From Chitinivibrionales bacterium (GTDB lineage Bacteria; Fibrobacterota; Chitinivibrionia; Chitinivibrionales; WJKA01): a stretch of 6,389 nucleotides of DNA. The stretch covers positions 1 to 6,389 of the forward strand of contig WJKA01000130.1 in the NCBI GenBank assembly GCA_014729375.1. Reading direction: 5' to 3'. Below the pieces are notes generated by a model. It was not told the DNA's origin. It saw only the letters and a list, made by a program, of their open reading frames with translations, and ran no database searches. Made by a program: the position numbers and the translations under genes. Positions 1-5,862 of this stretch are shown here, piece after piece (position 1 is the stretch's first letter; every line of letters starts with the position of its first letter).

Positions 1-529
1 GAATACGCGTGCGCGGAAAAACAATGCGTTTGCCACCGGAAAGTGAGTCGAAATCTATTGATTCCACCGTGTCGATGCTCTCCCGGTCCGGCGATGCCGC
101 ATACAGCGCAAGCTCCCAGGAGCGATAGCTGGATGAATATGAAGATTTTTCACCTTCATACAGCGATAGATAGGATTCATCGGCAAAATAATGAGTAAAA
201 CCCGCTGCAATAAAAAGAAGCGCAACACCCGCATGAACCAGCAGTATTCCGCATTTTTCCCAACTGGATTTTATTCGAACAAAGAATGAAACGACAAGGT
301 TGAGCGCCAGTACTGCAATGACAAGCTTGGTGCCCGGGAATGGTATGACATTCCAGATGAGCAGGACCCATGAGCCGAAAAAGCGGATCCGGGCAAGATA
401 CAAACCGTTTTCCACCTGGTACAGCGTGCCCCAGAAAGTGAGTATTGAGAGAATGAGAAGGCAGGCAACAGTCAGGCGGAGTGATGCAATAAATTGTAAA
501 ACAGAATTGCCGGTTATTTTTTTTTGCAT
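1..529 (-). CDS. ResB-like cytochrome c biogenesis protein, N-terminal part (3' end beyond window)
   Basis: Translating the minus strand from the ATG at 529 gives 176 codons open to the left edge. The protein begins MQKKITGNSVLQFIASLRLTV. It has a membrane segment at about 17-37 (ending FWGTLY), a second around 52-84 holding PFPGTKLVIAVLALNLVVSFF, and a third at about 93-112 (GILLVHAGVALLFIAAG). A soluble stretch starting SLYEGEKSS follows. This matches the ResB/Ccs1 family start: the LRLTV first helix, the PGT-to-N helix, the LVHxG helix with H99 as a possible heme ligand, and an EGE motif at the start of the periplasmic domain. ResB with CcsA forms the system II heme exporter and cytochrome c synthetase. 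In-frame ATGs at 550 and 577 are alternative starts; none has a good ribosome-binding site (a GAGGGA lies about 13 nt before 529). Its place after the heme genes suggests coupling of heme supply to cytochrome c maturation. Confidence 0.8.
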   Translation of the reverse strand, partial: MQKKITGNSVLQFIASLRLTVACLLILSILTFWGTLYQVENGLYLARIRFFGSWVLLIWNVIPFPGTKLVIAVLALNLVVSFFVRIKSSWEKCGILLVHAGVALLFIAAGFTHYFADESYLSLYEGEKSSYSSSYRSWELALYAASPDRESIDTVESIDFDSLSGGKRIVFPRTRI

Positions 530-583
530 TGAAATGAGAGATTCCCTCATAGTAGCAGTGCAAGCAATGGCGGACATTCCATT

Positions 584-600
584 CAGAAAAGGTTTTTCTG
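584..600. repeat. Short perfect hairpin in the hemL-resB gap
   Basis: CAGAAAA, a 3-nt loop, then TTTTCTG: a 7-bp stem, mostly A:T, 13 nt past the hemL stop. Neither strand has a proper U-tract straight after it, so it is a poor intrinsic terminator. It might slow decay or weakly attenuate transcription between hemL and resB. Confidence 0.4.
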
Positions 601-612
601 AACAGATAGTAT

Positions 613-1890
613 TTAAAAATAATTCATCGCTTTCCGTGCGGCGCTCAAAATGGCATCAAGGTCGCTGCCGGAGTGCGCAGTGCTGATAAACGATGCTTCA
701 AACTGTGACGGTGCGCAATAGATTCCCTGGTCGAGCATTTTCTTATGATACCGGGCAAAGCGCCCGGTATCCGCTTTGACGGCGTTTTCGTATGAACGCA
801 CCGGGCCTTTTGTAAAGAACATGCACATCATTGAAGCGACAGCATTGATACAGACGTCCACGCCGGCATTGCGCGCTATATTCCGCAAACCATCGGCAAG
901 CTTTTGTGATTTTATTTCAAGCGATGCATAGGGATTTTCTTTTTTGAGTGTATCGAGCATGGCGATGCCCGCTGCCACTGCAAGGGGATTACCCGACAGC
1001 GTTCCAGCCTGATACACCGGGCCATCAGGTGCAAGGCAGTCCATTATCGACGCTTTGCCGCCGTATGCACCGACCGGGAGCCCGCCGCCGATAATTTTGC
1101 CAAGCGTGGTGAGATCGGGAGTGACGCTGTAATATTCCTGCGCACCTCCCGGACTGATACGAAACCCGCTGATGACTTCATCAAAAACAAGCAAAGCCCC
1201 GTTATCTTCTGTTATTCTTCGGAGACCGGGTAAGAACCCATCATCCGGGACAATCACTCCCATATTTCCGGCAACCGGTTCGACAATGACACAGGCGATT
1301 TCATCAGGATGCCGGTCGAAAAGGGCCTGTACCGACTGGAGATCGTTGTAGGCAGCGACAAGCGTGTCCTGTGCGGTCCCTTTTGTCACGCCGGGCGAAG
1401 TTGGTTCGCCAAATGTCAACGCGCCGCTTCCGGCCTTTACCAGGAAACTGTCGCCGTGGCCGTGATAGCAGCCTTCGAATTTTATTATCTTGTCCCGTCC
1501 GGTAACCCCCCGGGCCAGGCGCACCGCACTCATGGTAGCTTCAGTGCCAGAATTAACAAGACGGACTTTCTCGATTCCCGGCACCATACTGCAAATCATC
1601 TCGGCAAGCTCGATTTCTTTCTCCGTAGGCGCACCGAAACTGGTACCCGACTCCGCTGCTTTGCAGACAGCGTTGACTATCACCGGGTGGGCATGTCCCA
1701 GAATAAGCGGTCCCCATGACATCACCAGGTCGATATACCCGGCGCCGTCACAATCATAAATCCTGCTGCCCGAAGCCTTCCTAATAAAAAGCAGGTCCGA
1801 ATTGACCGATTTGAATGCGCGTACCGGAGAATTCACGCCGCCGGGAATTGATTGTATCGCACGGGCAAAAAGTTCTTTGCTTGTTGTCAT
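613..1890 (-). CDS. hemL: Glutamate-1-semialdehyde 2,1-aminomutase
   Basis: A 425-residue, full-length class III aminotransferase-fold enzyme. It uses PLP to move the amino group of glutamate-1-semialdehyde, giving 5-aminolevulinate, the last step of the C5 route. The PLP lysine is K265 in TTLGKIIGGGLP. Other visible motifs are the N-terminal IPGGVNSPVRAF (15-26), WGPLILGHAHP (59-69), NSGTEATM (113-120, phosphate/PLP contacts), CYHGHGD (141-147), EPVAGNMG (204-211) and FDEVISGFR (236-244), with D237 expected to contact the PLP ring nitrogen. The PGGVNSPVRAF and GGGLPVGAYGG blocks separate it from ornithine and acetylornithine aminotransferases. It implies the HemA/C5 route rather than ALA synthase. 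The start is set by the GGAGG site. It is translationally coupled to ahbB and is followed after 83 nt by the ResB-like gene, probably in the same transcript. Confidence 0.97.
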   Translation of the reverse strand: MTTSKELFARAIQSIPGGVNSPVRAFKSVNSDLLFIRKASGSRIYDCDGAGYIDLVMSWGPLILGHAHPVIVNAVCKAAESGTSFGAPTEKEIELAEMICSMVPGIEKVRLVNSGTEATMSAVRLARGVTGRDKIIKFEGCYHGHGDSFLVKAGSGALTFGEPTSPGVTKGTAQDTLVAAYNDLQSVQALFDRHPDEIACVIVEPVAGNMGVIVPDDGFLPGLRRITEDNGALLVFDEVISGFRISPGGAQEYYSVTPDLTTLGKIIGGGLPVGAYGGKASIMDCLAPDGPVYQAGTLSGNPLAVAAGIAMLDTLKKENPYASLEIKSQKLADGLRNIARNAGVDVCINAVASMMCMFFTKGPVRSYENAVKADTGRFARYHKKMLDQGIYCAPSQFEASFISTAHSGSDLDAILSAARKAMNYF

Positions 1891-2363
1891 GAGTTGTCCT
1901 CCATAAATAATCGTGAGCCGGATTTTTTAAATTCCCGGGTGCTGAATAAAATCCGGTATCCGGTTATGCCCTCATTACGGGCTATATTATTGACTTCTGC
2001 AATAACCGCATCCCTGGTTTTCCCGTGCACCATCGCGTACAGCCGGTACGGCCACCGGGGAAGCCATGGGCGCTCATAGCAGTGGCTGACCGTTTCCCGC
2101 TGTGCAATACGATTTCCAGTCTCCGCTGCCTGCTCTTTCGGTATATCAAAGACCGCCATCCCGTTGGCGGGATATCCCGAAATACGATGGTTAACAAATG
2201 CACCTATTTTCCGGATCAATCCTTCATCGAGCCAACTCGCAACTTTCTCAAGAACATCAGATTCGGTAATTCCGGCCTGTTCCGCAACAGTTTTCCACGG
2301 CTTTGCACTGATTGGAATGCCTTTTTGGAGAATACGAAGGAGTTTTTTATCCGTGTCTGTCAT
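1887..2363 (-). CDS. ahbB: Siroheme decarboxylase subunit, AhbB-like (Lrp/AsnC-type)
   Basis: A 158-residue paralogue of the preceding gene. It has an N-terminal winged helix (about 2-55, TDTDKKLLRILQKGIPIS and AEQAGITESDVLEK) and an AsnC-like C-terminal domain. Family marks are NHRISGYPANGMAVFDIP (58-75), VSHCYERP (92-99), WPYRLYAMVHG (104-114) and FSTREFKKSGSRLF (140-153). The aromatic, His and Arg residues in these blocks are likely tetrapyrrole-contacting or catalytic, by analogy with the family. With AhbA it forms the siroheme decarboxylase giving 12,18-didecarboxysiroheme. The ATG overlaps the ahbA stop by 4 nt, with a GGGGAT about 10 nt upstream. Its own stop overlaps the hemL start in the same ATGA manner. 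Nir-type decarboxylases of heme d1 synthesis are close relatives, but no other d1 genes are seen here. Confidence 0.84.
   Translation of the reverse strand: MTDTDKKLLRILQKGIPISAKPWKTVAEQAGITESDVLEKVASWLDEGLIRKIGAFVNHRISGYPANGMAVFDIPKEQAAETGNRIAQRETVSHCYERPWLPRWPYRLYAMVHGKTRDAVIAEVNNIARNEGITGYRILFSTREFKKSGSRLFMEDNS
1898..1902 (-). promoter_or_regulatory. hemL ribosome binding site
   Basis: A consensus GGAGG on the minus strand, 7 nt before the hemL ATG at 1890 and inside the 3' end of ahbB. It is the strongest such site in the window and supports this start despite the 4-nt ATGA overlap. Confidence 0.8.
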
Positions 2364-2833
2364 TGATTGTCATCCCCGTCGCTGTAAGAAAAGCGTACGT
2401 CAAGCTTGAAAAAGGTGAGTGCCGGAAGCTCCAGGAGTTCACGGACACCGTCCTGTGATGAAATGTCTGAAAGGATATTTTCTATCTCGAACCTGTCCTG
2501 TGCAATTATCGTAAACCAGACATTAAGGTCGTCATCACGCTCATAGTTGTGGGTGATCTGAGGATAGCTGTTGATACGTTCGATGACTTTCTCCAGACTT
2601 TCCCCGTGTATGTTTGCAGCAACAAGCGTTGTCGTATATCCTGCCTTTGCCGGGGATACTGAAATTCCCAGTCTCCGTATAACACCCTCATCATTGAGCT
2701 GCTGCACCCGCGCCACGGCTTCATTTTCGGTAATACCGGCGCGCTCAGCTATGGTTCTGAACGGCCGCGGCTCAACCGGAATACCGCTCTGTATGAGGTC
2801 GAGAATCTTTTTGTCGATAGTGTCCAGGCCCAT
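2360..2833 (-). CDS. ahbA: Siroheme decarboxylase subunit, AhbA-like (Lrp/AsnC-type)
   Basis: A 157-residue protein of the AhbA/AhbB (NirD/L/G/H-related) family. An Lrp/AsnC-like winged helix lies at about 5-58 (LDTIDKKILDLIQ, then AERAGITENEAVARVQQLNDEGVIRRLG), followed by an AsnC-like alpha/beta domain. Despite the regulator-like fold, family members work as enzymes: with its partner it decarboxylates the C12 and C18 acetates of siroheme. Visible family motifs are GYTTTLVAANI (65-75), ITHNYER (93-99), NVWFTI (104-109) and LPALTFFKLDVRF (136-148). The THNYER plus NVWFT combination resembles the AhbA type, while the next gene has the AhbB pattern; the A/B assignment is by motif memory and could be swapped. 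The stop overlaps the ahbB start as ATGA, which suits an obligate heteromeric pair. The ribosome-binding site is weak. Confidence 0.82.
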   Translation of the reverse strand: MGLDTIDKKILDLIQSGIPVEPRPFRTIAERAGITENEAVARVQQLNDEGVIRRLGISVSPAKAGYTTTLVAANIHGESLEKVIERINSYPQITHNYERDDDLNVWFTIIAQDRFEIENILSDISSQDGVRELLELPALTFFKLDVRFSYSDGDDNQ

Positions 2834-2922
2834 AAAACCTTTTATTAAAGCATATCTATTGTGCCGAGGTTGGTCGTACCCCGGATTAATCGGTATCCAT
2901 TCATGGTCCGGGCGCCAGCATC
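2834..2922 (-). other. 89-nt gap between ahbD and ahbA
   Basis: No reading frame of note. It contains a short imperfect palindrome around CCGGATTAATCGG (2881-2893), and the ahbA side is A+T rich. The only ribosome-binding candidate for ahbA is a weak AAAAGG about 4 nt from the ATG. I see no clear terminator with a U-tract and no convincing sigma-70 promoter. Confidence 0.4.
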
Positions 2923-3984
2923 CTAATCCCGGTCCTTGTTGCGCGGTTCATAGCAGCAATACGGTTCTTCATCGATATAGTTTCCGCTTGCAAAATACGC
3001 CCTGGCCCTGCATCCACCGCAAATATATAAAAATTCGCAAACACCGCACTTGCCGCGGTAGGATTTCCTGTTTCGCAAGTCAATAAATACTTTTGATGTT
3101 TCATATATTTTTTTGAAATCAAAGTTTTCTTTCCTGAGGTCGCCGCATGGAATGTCAAGAAAACCGCATGGCTGCACAATGCCCCTGTAGGAAACAAACA
3201 CAAATCCCTGGCCTCCCAGGCACCCTTTTAATGCAGCACCGGGATTGGTTTTTTCTGACGGCTGATCCTGATTATTAATTCTTTTCTGACGGGCTATTCT
3301 AAAATAATGCGGCGCGCAGGTAACCCGGATTTCAATGGTTCCGGTCAATGATTGTTCATAAATCCATTCCAGCGCCTGTTCGTATTCCTGCGGTGCAAGT
3401 TCGAGGTGTGCGATAGCTTTGCCTCTGCCGGTGGGAACCAGAAAAAACGGATTAAAAACCTCCGCGCCGAGTTTCTTGCTCAACTCGAGCAATGCCGGAA
3501 GCTCGTGTAAATTATGTTTTGTTACAGTCGAGTTAATTTGAAACTGGATTCCTTCTTTTTTCAGGAATTCGATTCCTTTCACTGCAGCATCAAATGCCCC
3601 GGCGACTCCTCTGAAATTATCATGGCTTGCAGCCGAGGCACCGTCAATGCTGATACTGATACGCTCGATTCCTGCGGCTTTTATTCTTTTTGCACTTTGT
3701 GTATTTATCATATGCCCGCACGGCGACATGACAACCCGCAGGCCCTTGTCTGCAGCATGGCGCGCCAGCTCGAAGATATCTTTCCGGTACATCGGCTCCC
3801 CGCCGGTTAGGATTAGAATGGGCTGTGCAAAGGATGCCACATTATCGATCAACCGCTCGCCTTCAGCGGTTGTCAACTCTCCTTCATACTGTTTATTCCG
3901 TGCCGCACCGCGACAGTGTTTGCACGCCAACGGGCACCGGCGGGTGACTTCCCAGGCTACGAGGTGGAGAGATGGTGAATTCAT
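2923..3984 (-). CDS. ahbD: AhbD-like radical SAM heme synthase (Fe-coproporphyrin III decarboxylase)
   Basis: A 353-residue radical SAM/SPASM enzyme. The AhbD family converts two propionates of Fe-coproporphyrin III to vinyls, giving protoheme, with SAM as oxidant. The N-terminal LVAWEVTRRCPLACKHC holds the cluster cysteines C17, C21 and C24. GGEP at 61-64 and SISIDG at 110-115 are further radical SAM core motifs. The C-terminal SPASM-type region is rich in cysteine: C255, C273, C280, C313, C316, C322, C325 (CGVC..ICGGC) and the vicinal pair C343-C344, enough for auxiliary clusters. VTCAPHY (221-227) is also typical of the AhbD group. The start at 3984 is supported by AAGGT 9 nt upstream and by the core motif lying close to the N-terminus. 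It follows the inserted S23 block and precedes ahbA by 89 nt. NirJ or another PqqE-like SPASM protein is the alternative; the neighbours favour AhbD. Confidence 0.88.
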   Translation of the reverse strand: MNSPSLHLVAWEVTRRCPLACKHCRGAARNKQYEGELTTAEGERLIDNVASFAQPILILTGGEPMYRKDIFELARHAADKGLRVVMSPCGHMINTQSAKRIKAAGIERISISIDGASAASHDNFRGVAGAFDAAVKGIEFLKKEGIQFQINSTVTKHNLHELPALLELSKKLGAEVFNPFFLVPTGRGKAIAHLELAPQEYEQALEWIYEQSLTGTIEIRVTCAPHYFRIARQKRINNQDQPSEKTNPGAALKGCLGGQGFVFVSYRGIVQPCGFLDIPCGDLRKENFDFKKIYETSKVFIDLRNRKSYRGKCGVCEFLYICGGCRARAYFASGNYIDEEPYCCYEPRNKDRD

Positions 3985-4008
3985 GATATAGTTACCTTGG
4001 TCGGTGCA

Positions 4009-4032
4009 AGATTACGGGAAAGATTACGGGAA
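4009..4032. repeat. 12-bp tandem direct repeat, two perfect copies
   Basis: AGATTACGGGAA occurs at 4009-4020 and again at 4021-4032, with period 12. Each unit, with its neighbouring bases, gives a full match to the right arm of the inverted repeat (outer match 4008-4023, inner match 4019-4035). The left boundary therefore has two alternative pairing partners for the single right arm. The duplication could come from replication slippage or from a repeated insertion or excision event at this end. Confidence 0.85.
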
Positions 4033-4035
4033 AGA
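4019..4035. repeat. Left arm of inverted repeat bounding the S23 block (inner copy)
   Basis: Plus strand AAAGATTACGGGAAAGA. It matches the right arm at 4863-4878 in inverted orientation over 16 positions with a single inserted G. It lies 11 nt past the S23 stop codon at 4047-4049 (transcription direction) and about 35 nt before the ahbD start, so the block falls cleanly between the two heme genes. Confidence 0.7.
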
Positions 4036-4046
4036 ATTTGCTGATG

Positions 4047-4808
4047 TTATGTTCCATAACTGGATATGCTCCTTTTCCAGGCCATTAGCATCGATGCAAT
4101 ACCTACCAATTGGCTTTTTCCTTTTTCGATTTCAGATATGCGATTACTGCTATCGACAAGAAGCACGTCTAGCCAGGAACTGGAACTAAGTACTGCGGAG
4201 TGAGCATGAACAATAAATCTTGATCTCTCACGAAATGAATATCTACCATCTCCTTCAGCGATATTCAAAATAAGGCTTGTTGATGATTTGTCGAGCGATT
4301 GATAAATCAATTCATTTATTTGCTGCTCGCAGCATAGCTTATCAAACCATTCAAAAAAAGCAAGCGCCTTTTTGTAAATCTCAAGCTCCTCATGGGAAAA
4401 CGTTATATTGTTATCTCTATTATTACCTTCATACTCCGGTTGATTTTCATTAACTTCATTTGCTTTCATTTTCAATAAACCAATAATCATCGATCCAATC
4501 TCATAGAGCAATACTCTTTTGCAATTCTTTTGGCTGGATGATAAGCAGCGTTTCAAATAAAAAATATCCAGACATGCAGCACATTCCAATATCGAGCCAA
4601 AGGAAGTGCATAGAAGGTTCCTTCTTTCTTTTATGGATGATTTTGCATTTGCTTGAGCTATATTTATTGCAATGCTTGTTGAAGCACGCCATAGGTGATT
4701 TTTCGTAGAAAAGGCTTTCTTTATTGAGCTACAAATCTTGTTACTGAAAGCAAAAAACTCAATTGCTTTTTGATACACTTTTAATTTTTCGTGGTTTAAT
4801 TGGGCCAT
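4047..4808 (-). CDS. Tandem four-helix-bundle protein (two fused S23 / 23S rRNA intervening-sequence-protein domains)
   Basis: A 253-residue protein with two copies of the four-helix-bundle S23/IVP domain. Copy one spans about residues 5-113, a hydrophilic Asn/Glu-rich linker about 114-136, and copy two about 137-246. The copies align without gaps at a constant offset of 133 residues: HEKLKVYQKAIEFF (6-19) against HEELEIYKKALAFF (139-152), and STSIAINIAQ (43-52) against STSLILNIAE (176-185). The family signature NIAEG..R is intact in copy two (182-189) and altered to NIAQANAK in copy one. Typical family members are single domains of about 115-130 residues. The molecular function is unknown; family members occur in rRNA intervening sequences and a related fold serves as Avd in diversity-generating retroelements. 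AAGG lies 7 nt before the ATG. By eye the gene is clearly richer in A+T than its neighbours, which fits acquisition by transfer. It has no evident role in heme synthesis. Confidence 0.85.
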   Translation of the reverse strand: MAQLNHEKLKVYQKAIEFFAFSNKICSSIKKAFSTKNHLWRASTSIAINIAQANAKSSIKERRNLLCTSFGSILECAACLDIFYLKRCLSSSQKNCKRVLLYEIGSMIIGLLKMKANEVNENQPEYEGNNRDNNITFSHEELEIYKKALAFFEWFDKLCCEQQINELIYQSLDKSSTSLILNIAEGDGRYSFRERSRFIVHAHSAVLSSSSWLDVLLVDSSNRISEIEKGKSQLVGIASMLMAWKRSISSYGT

Positions 4809-4862
4809 TTTCCAGCCTTGTCCATTTGAATGGTTAAACCCTTAAAAACATCCAACTCATGA

Positions 4863-4878
4863 TCTTTCCGTAATCTTT
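4863..4878. repeat. Right arm of inverted repeat bounding the S23 block
   Basis: The 16-nt arm reads AAAGATTACGGAAAGA on the minus strand. It begins on the last base of the hemB stop codon (4880-4878). The same sequence with one extra G is found on the plus strand at 4019-4035, so the two arms are inverted. In the operon transcript the arms could pair as a 16-bp helix with one bulged C, closing a loop of about 830 nt that contains the whole S23 gene. Confidence 0.7.
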
Positions 4879-5858
4879 TACCCCTTATTACCCAGCATCT
4901 CGCTAATTCTCCTCGCAAAATAGCTCAGTATAATCTCCGCTCCCGCTCTCTTGATCGATGTCAATGTCTCTATCATAACCCGGTCACCATCGATAAGCCC
5001 TTTTTCTGCAGCATGCATGATCATCGAGTATTCGCCGCTGACATTATATGCTGCGACAGGGAGGAGGGTGTTGTCGCGGATCTGGCGGATTATATCGAGG
5101 TAGGCCAGCGCAGGCTTGACCATGACAATATCGGCGCCCTCGCTTTCGTCAAGCTGAATTTCATGGAGCGCTTCCCGAGCGTTCGGCGGGTCCATCTGGT
5201 AGGTGCGGCGGTCCCCGAATTGAGGCGTCGAATCCGCTGCTTCCCGGAACGGGCCGTAATATGCGGATGCATACTTGGCCGCATATGACATGATGGCGAT
5301 ATTTTCGAGATTATTGGCATCCAGCGCTTCTCTGATAGCACCGACTCGACCGTCCATCATGTCTGATGGCGCAACGATATCGGCGCCGGCTTCGGCATGG
5401 GAGATTGCCATTTTGGCCAGGAGCTCCAGCGTGGCATCGTTGTCGACATCCTTTTCTTTGAGCACGCCGCAGTGGCCGTGAGAGGTGTATTCGCACAGAC
5501 AGATATCGGTGATAACGGTTAGGCCCGGTGACGATTTTTTAATTTCCCGGATGGCATTCTGAATAACGCCGTCGCTTTTTATTGCCTGCGACCCGGTTTC
5601 ATCCTTGGATTCCGGTATGCCGAACAGAATAACCGCGGGAATACCCAGATCAAAAAGCTCTGCGCATTCCCGCGATACCGTATCTGCCGAGAGGTGATAC
5701 TGCTCGGGCATGGAGGATATCGGTTTTTTTATATTTGATCCGGGAACAATGAACAGCGGAGCGACCAGGTCATCGACCGAGAGTTTCGTCTCCCGCACCA
5801 TCCGCCGGATCGTTTCGGTCCTCCGGAGCCGTCGTTTTCTGACAAGAGGGAATTCCAT
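4878..5858 (-). CDS. hemB: Delta-aminolevulinic acid dehydratase (porphobilinogen synthase), zinc type
   Basis: A 326-residue protein, the usual length for HemB. It condenses two 5-aminolevulinates to porphobilinogen in the cytoplasm, normally as a homo-octamer. Visible active-site features are the zinc cysteine triad C120, C122 and C130 in DICLCEYTSHGHCG, and the two Schiff-base lysines K195 (SYAAKYAS) and K248 (MVKPA). QFGDRRTYQMDP (213-224) and YNVSGEYSMI (271-280) are also typical. The cysteine triad marks a zinc-dependent form, rather than the Mg-dependent form with aspartates. The start at 5858 is chosen because MEFPLVRKRRLRRT aligns with normal HemB N-termini and GGAGT sits 6 nt upstream. 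The frame can be opened further upstream to 6065, but that extension only overlaps the ahbC frame and is unlike HemB. The gene is followed directly by the right arm of the inverted repeat bounding the S23 block. Confidence 0.97.
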   Translation of the reverse strand: MEFPLVRKRRLRRTETIRRMVRETKLSVDDLVAPLFIVPGSNIKKPISSMPEQYHLSADTVSRECAELFDLGIPAVILFGIPESKDETGSQAIKSDGVIQNAIREIKKSSPGLTVITDICLCEYTSHGHCGVLKEKDVDNDATLELLAKMAISHAEAGADIVAPSDMMDGRVGAIREALDANNLENIAIMSYAAKYASAYYGPFREAADSTPQFGDRRTYQMDPPNAREALHEIQLDESEGADIVMVKPALAYLDIIRQIRDNTLLPVAAYNVSGEYSMIMHAAEKGLIDGDRVMIETLTSIKRAGAEIILSYFARRISEMLGNKG

Positions 5859-5862
5859 AGAT

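Noticed and set aside
177..563. 128-residue minus-strand frame (MHCYYEGISH...) as a gene
   Set aside because: Its cysteine-rich, unfamiliar composition is a frame-shadow of the ResB-like gene, whose frame gives a recognisable membrane protein over the same bases.
1309..1719. 136-residue plus-strand frame
   Set aside because: Antisense to the conserved core of hemL.
1887..2833. The two Lrp/AsnC-like proteins as transcription regulators
   Set aside because: Motifs such as THNYER, SHCYERP and WPYRLYAMVHG and the ahbC/ahbD neighbours mark them as siroheme decarboxylase subunits.
2834..2922. Terminator or promoter in the ahbD-ahbA gap
   Set aside because: The palindrome is short and imperfect, lacks a U-tract, and no paired -35/-10 boxes stand out.
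2571..3086. 171-residue plus-strand frame
   Set aside because: It lies antisense to ahbA and the end of ahbD, has no recognisable domain, and reads as a shadow.
4047..4808. Avd-type accessory protein of a diversity-generating retroelement
   Set aside because: The fold is related, but no reverse transcriptase, template repeat or variable repeat is visible in the window, and the tandem form is not typical of Avd.
4809..4862. Internal promoter upstream of the S23 gene
   Set aside because: A TTGGAT hexamer is present but no good -10 box lies at suitable spacing; readthrough from upstream is enough.
4008..4878. A true 23S rRNA intervening sequence
   Set aside because: The flanks are hemB and ahbD coding sequence, not rRNA, so only the architecture is comparable.
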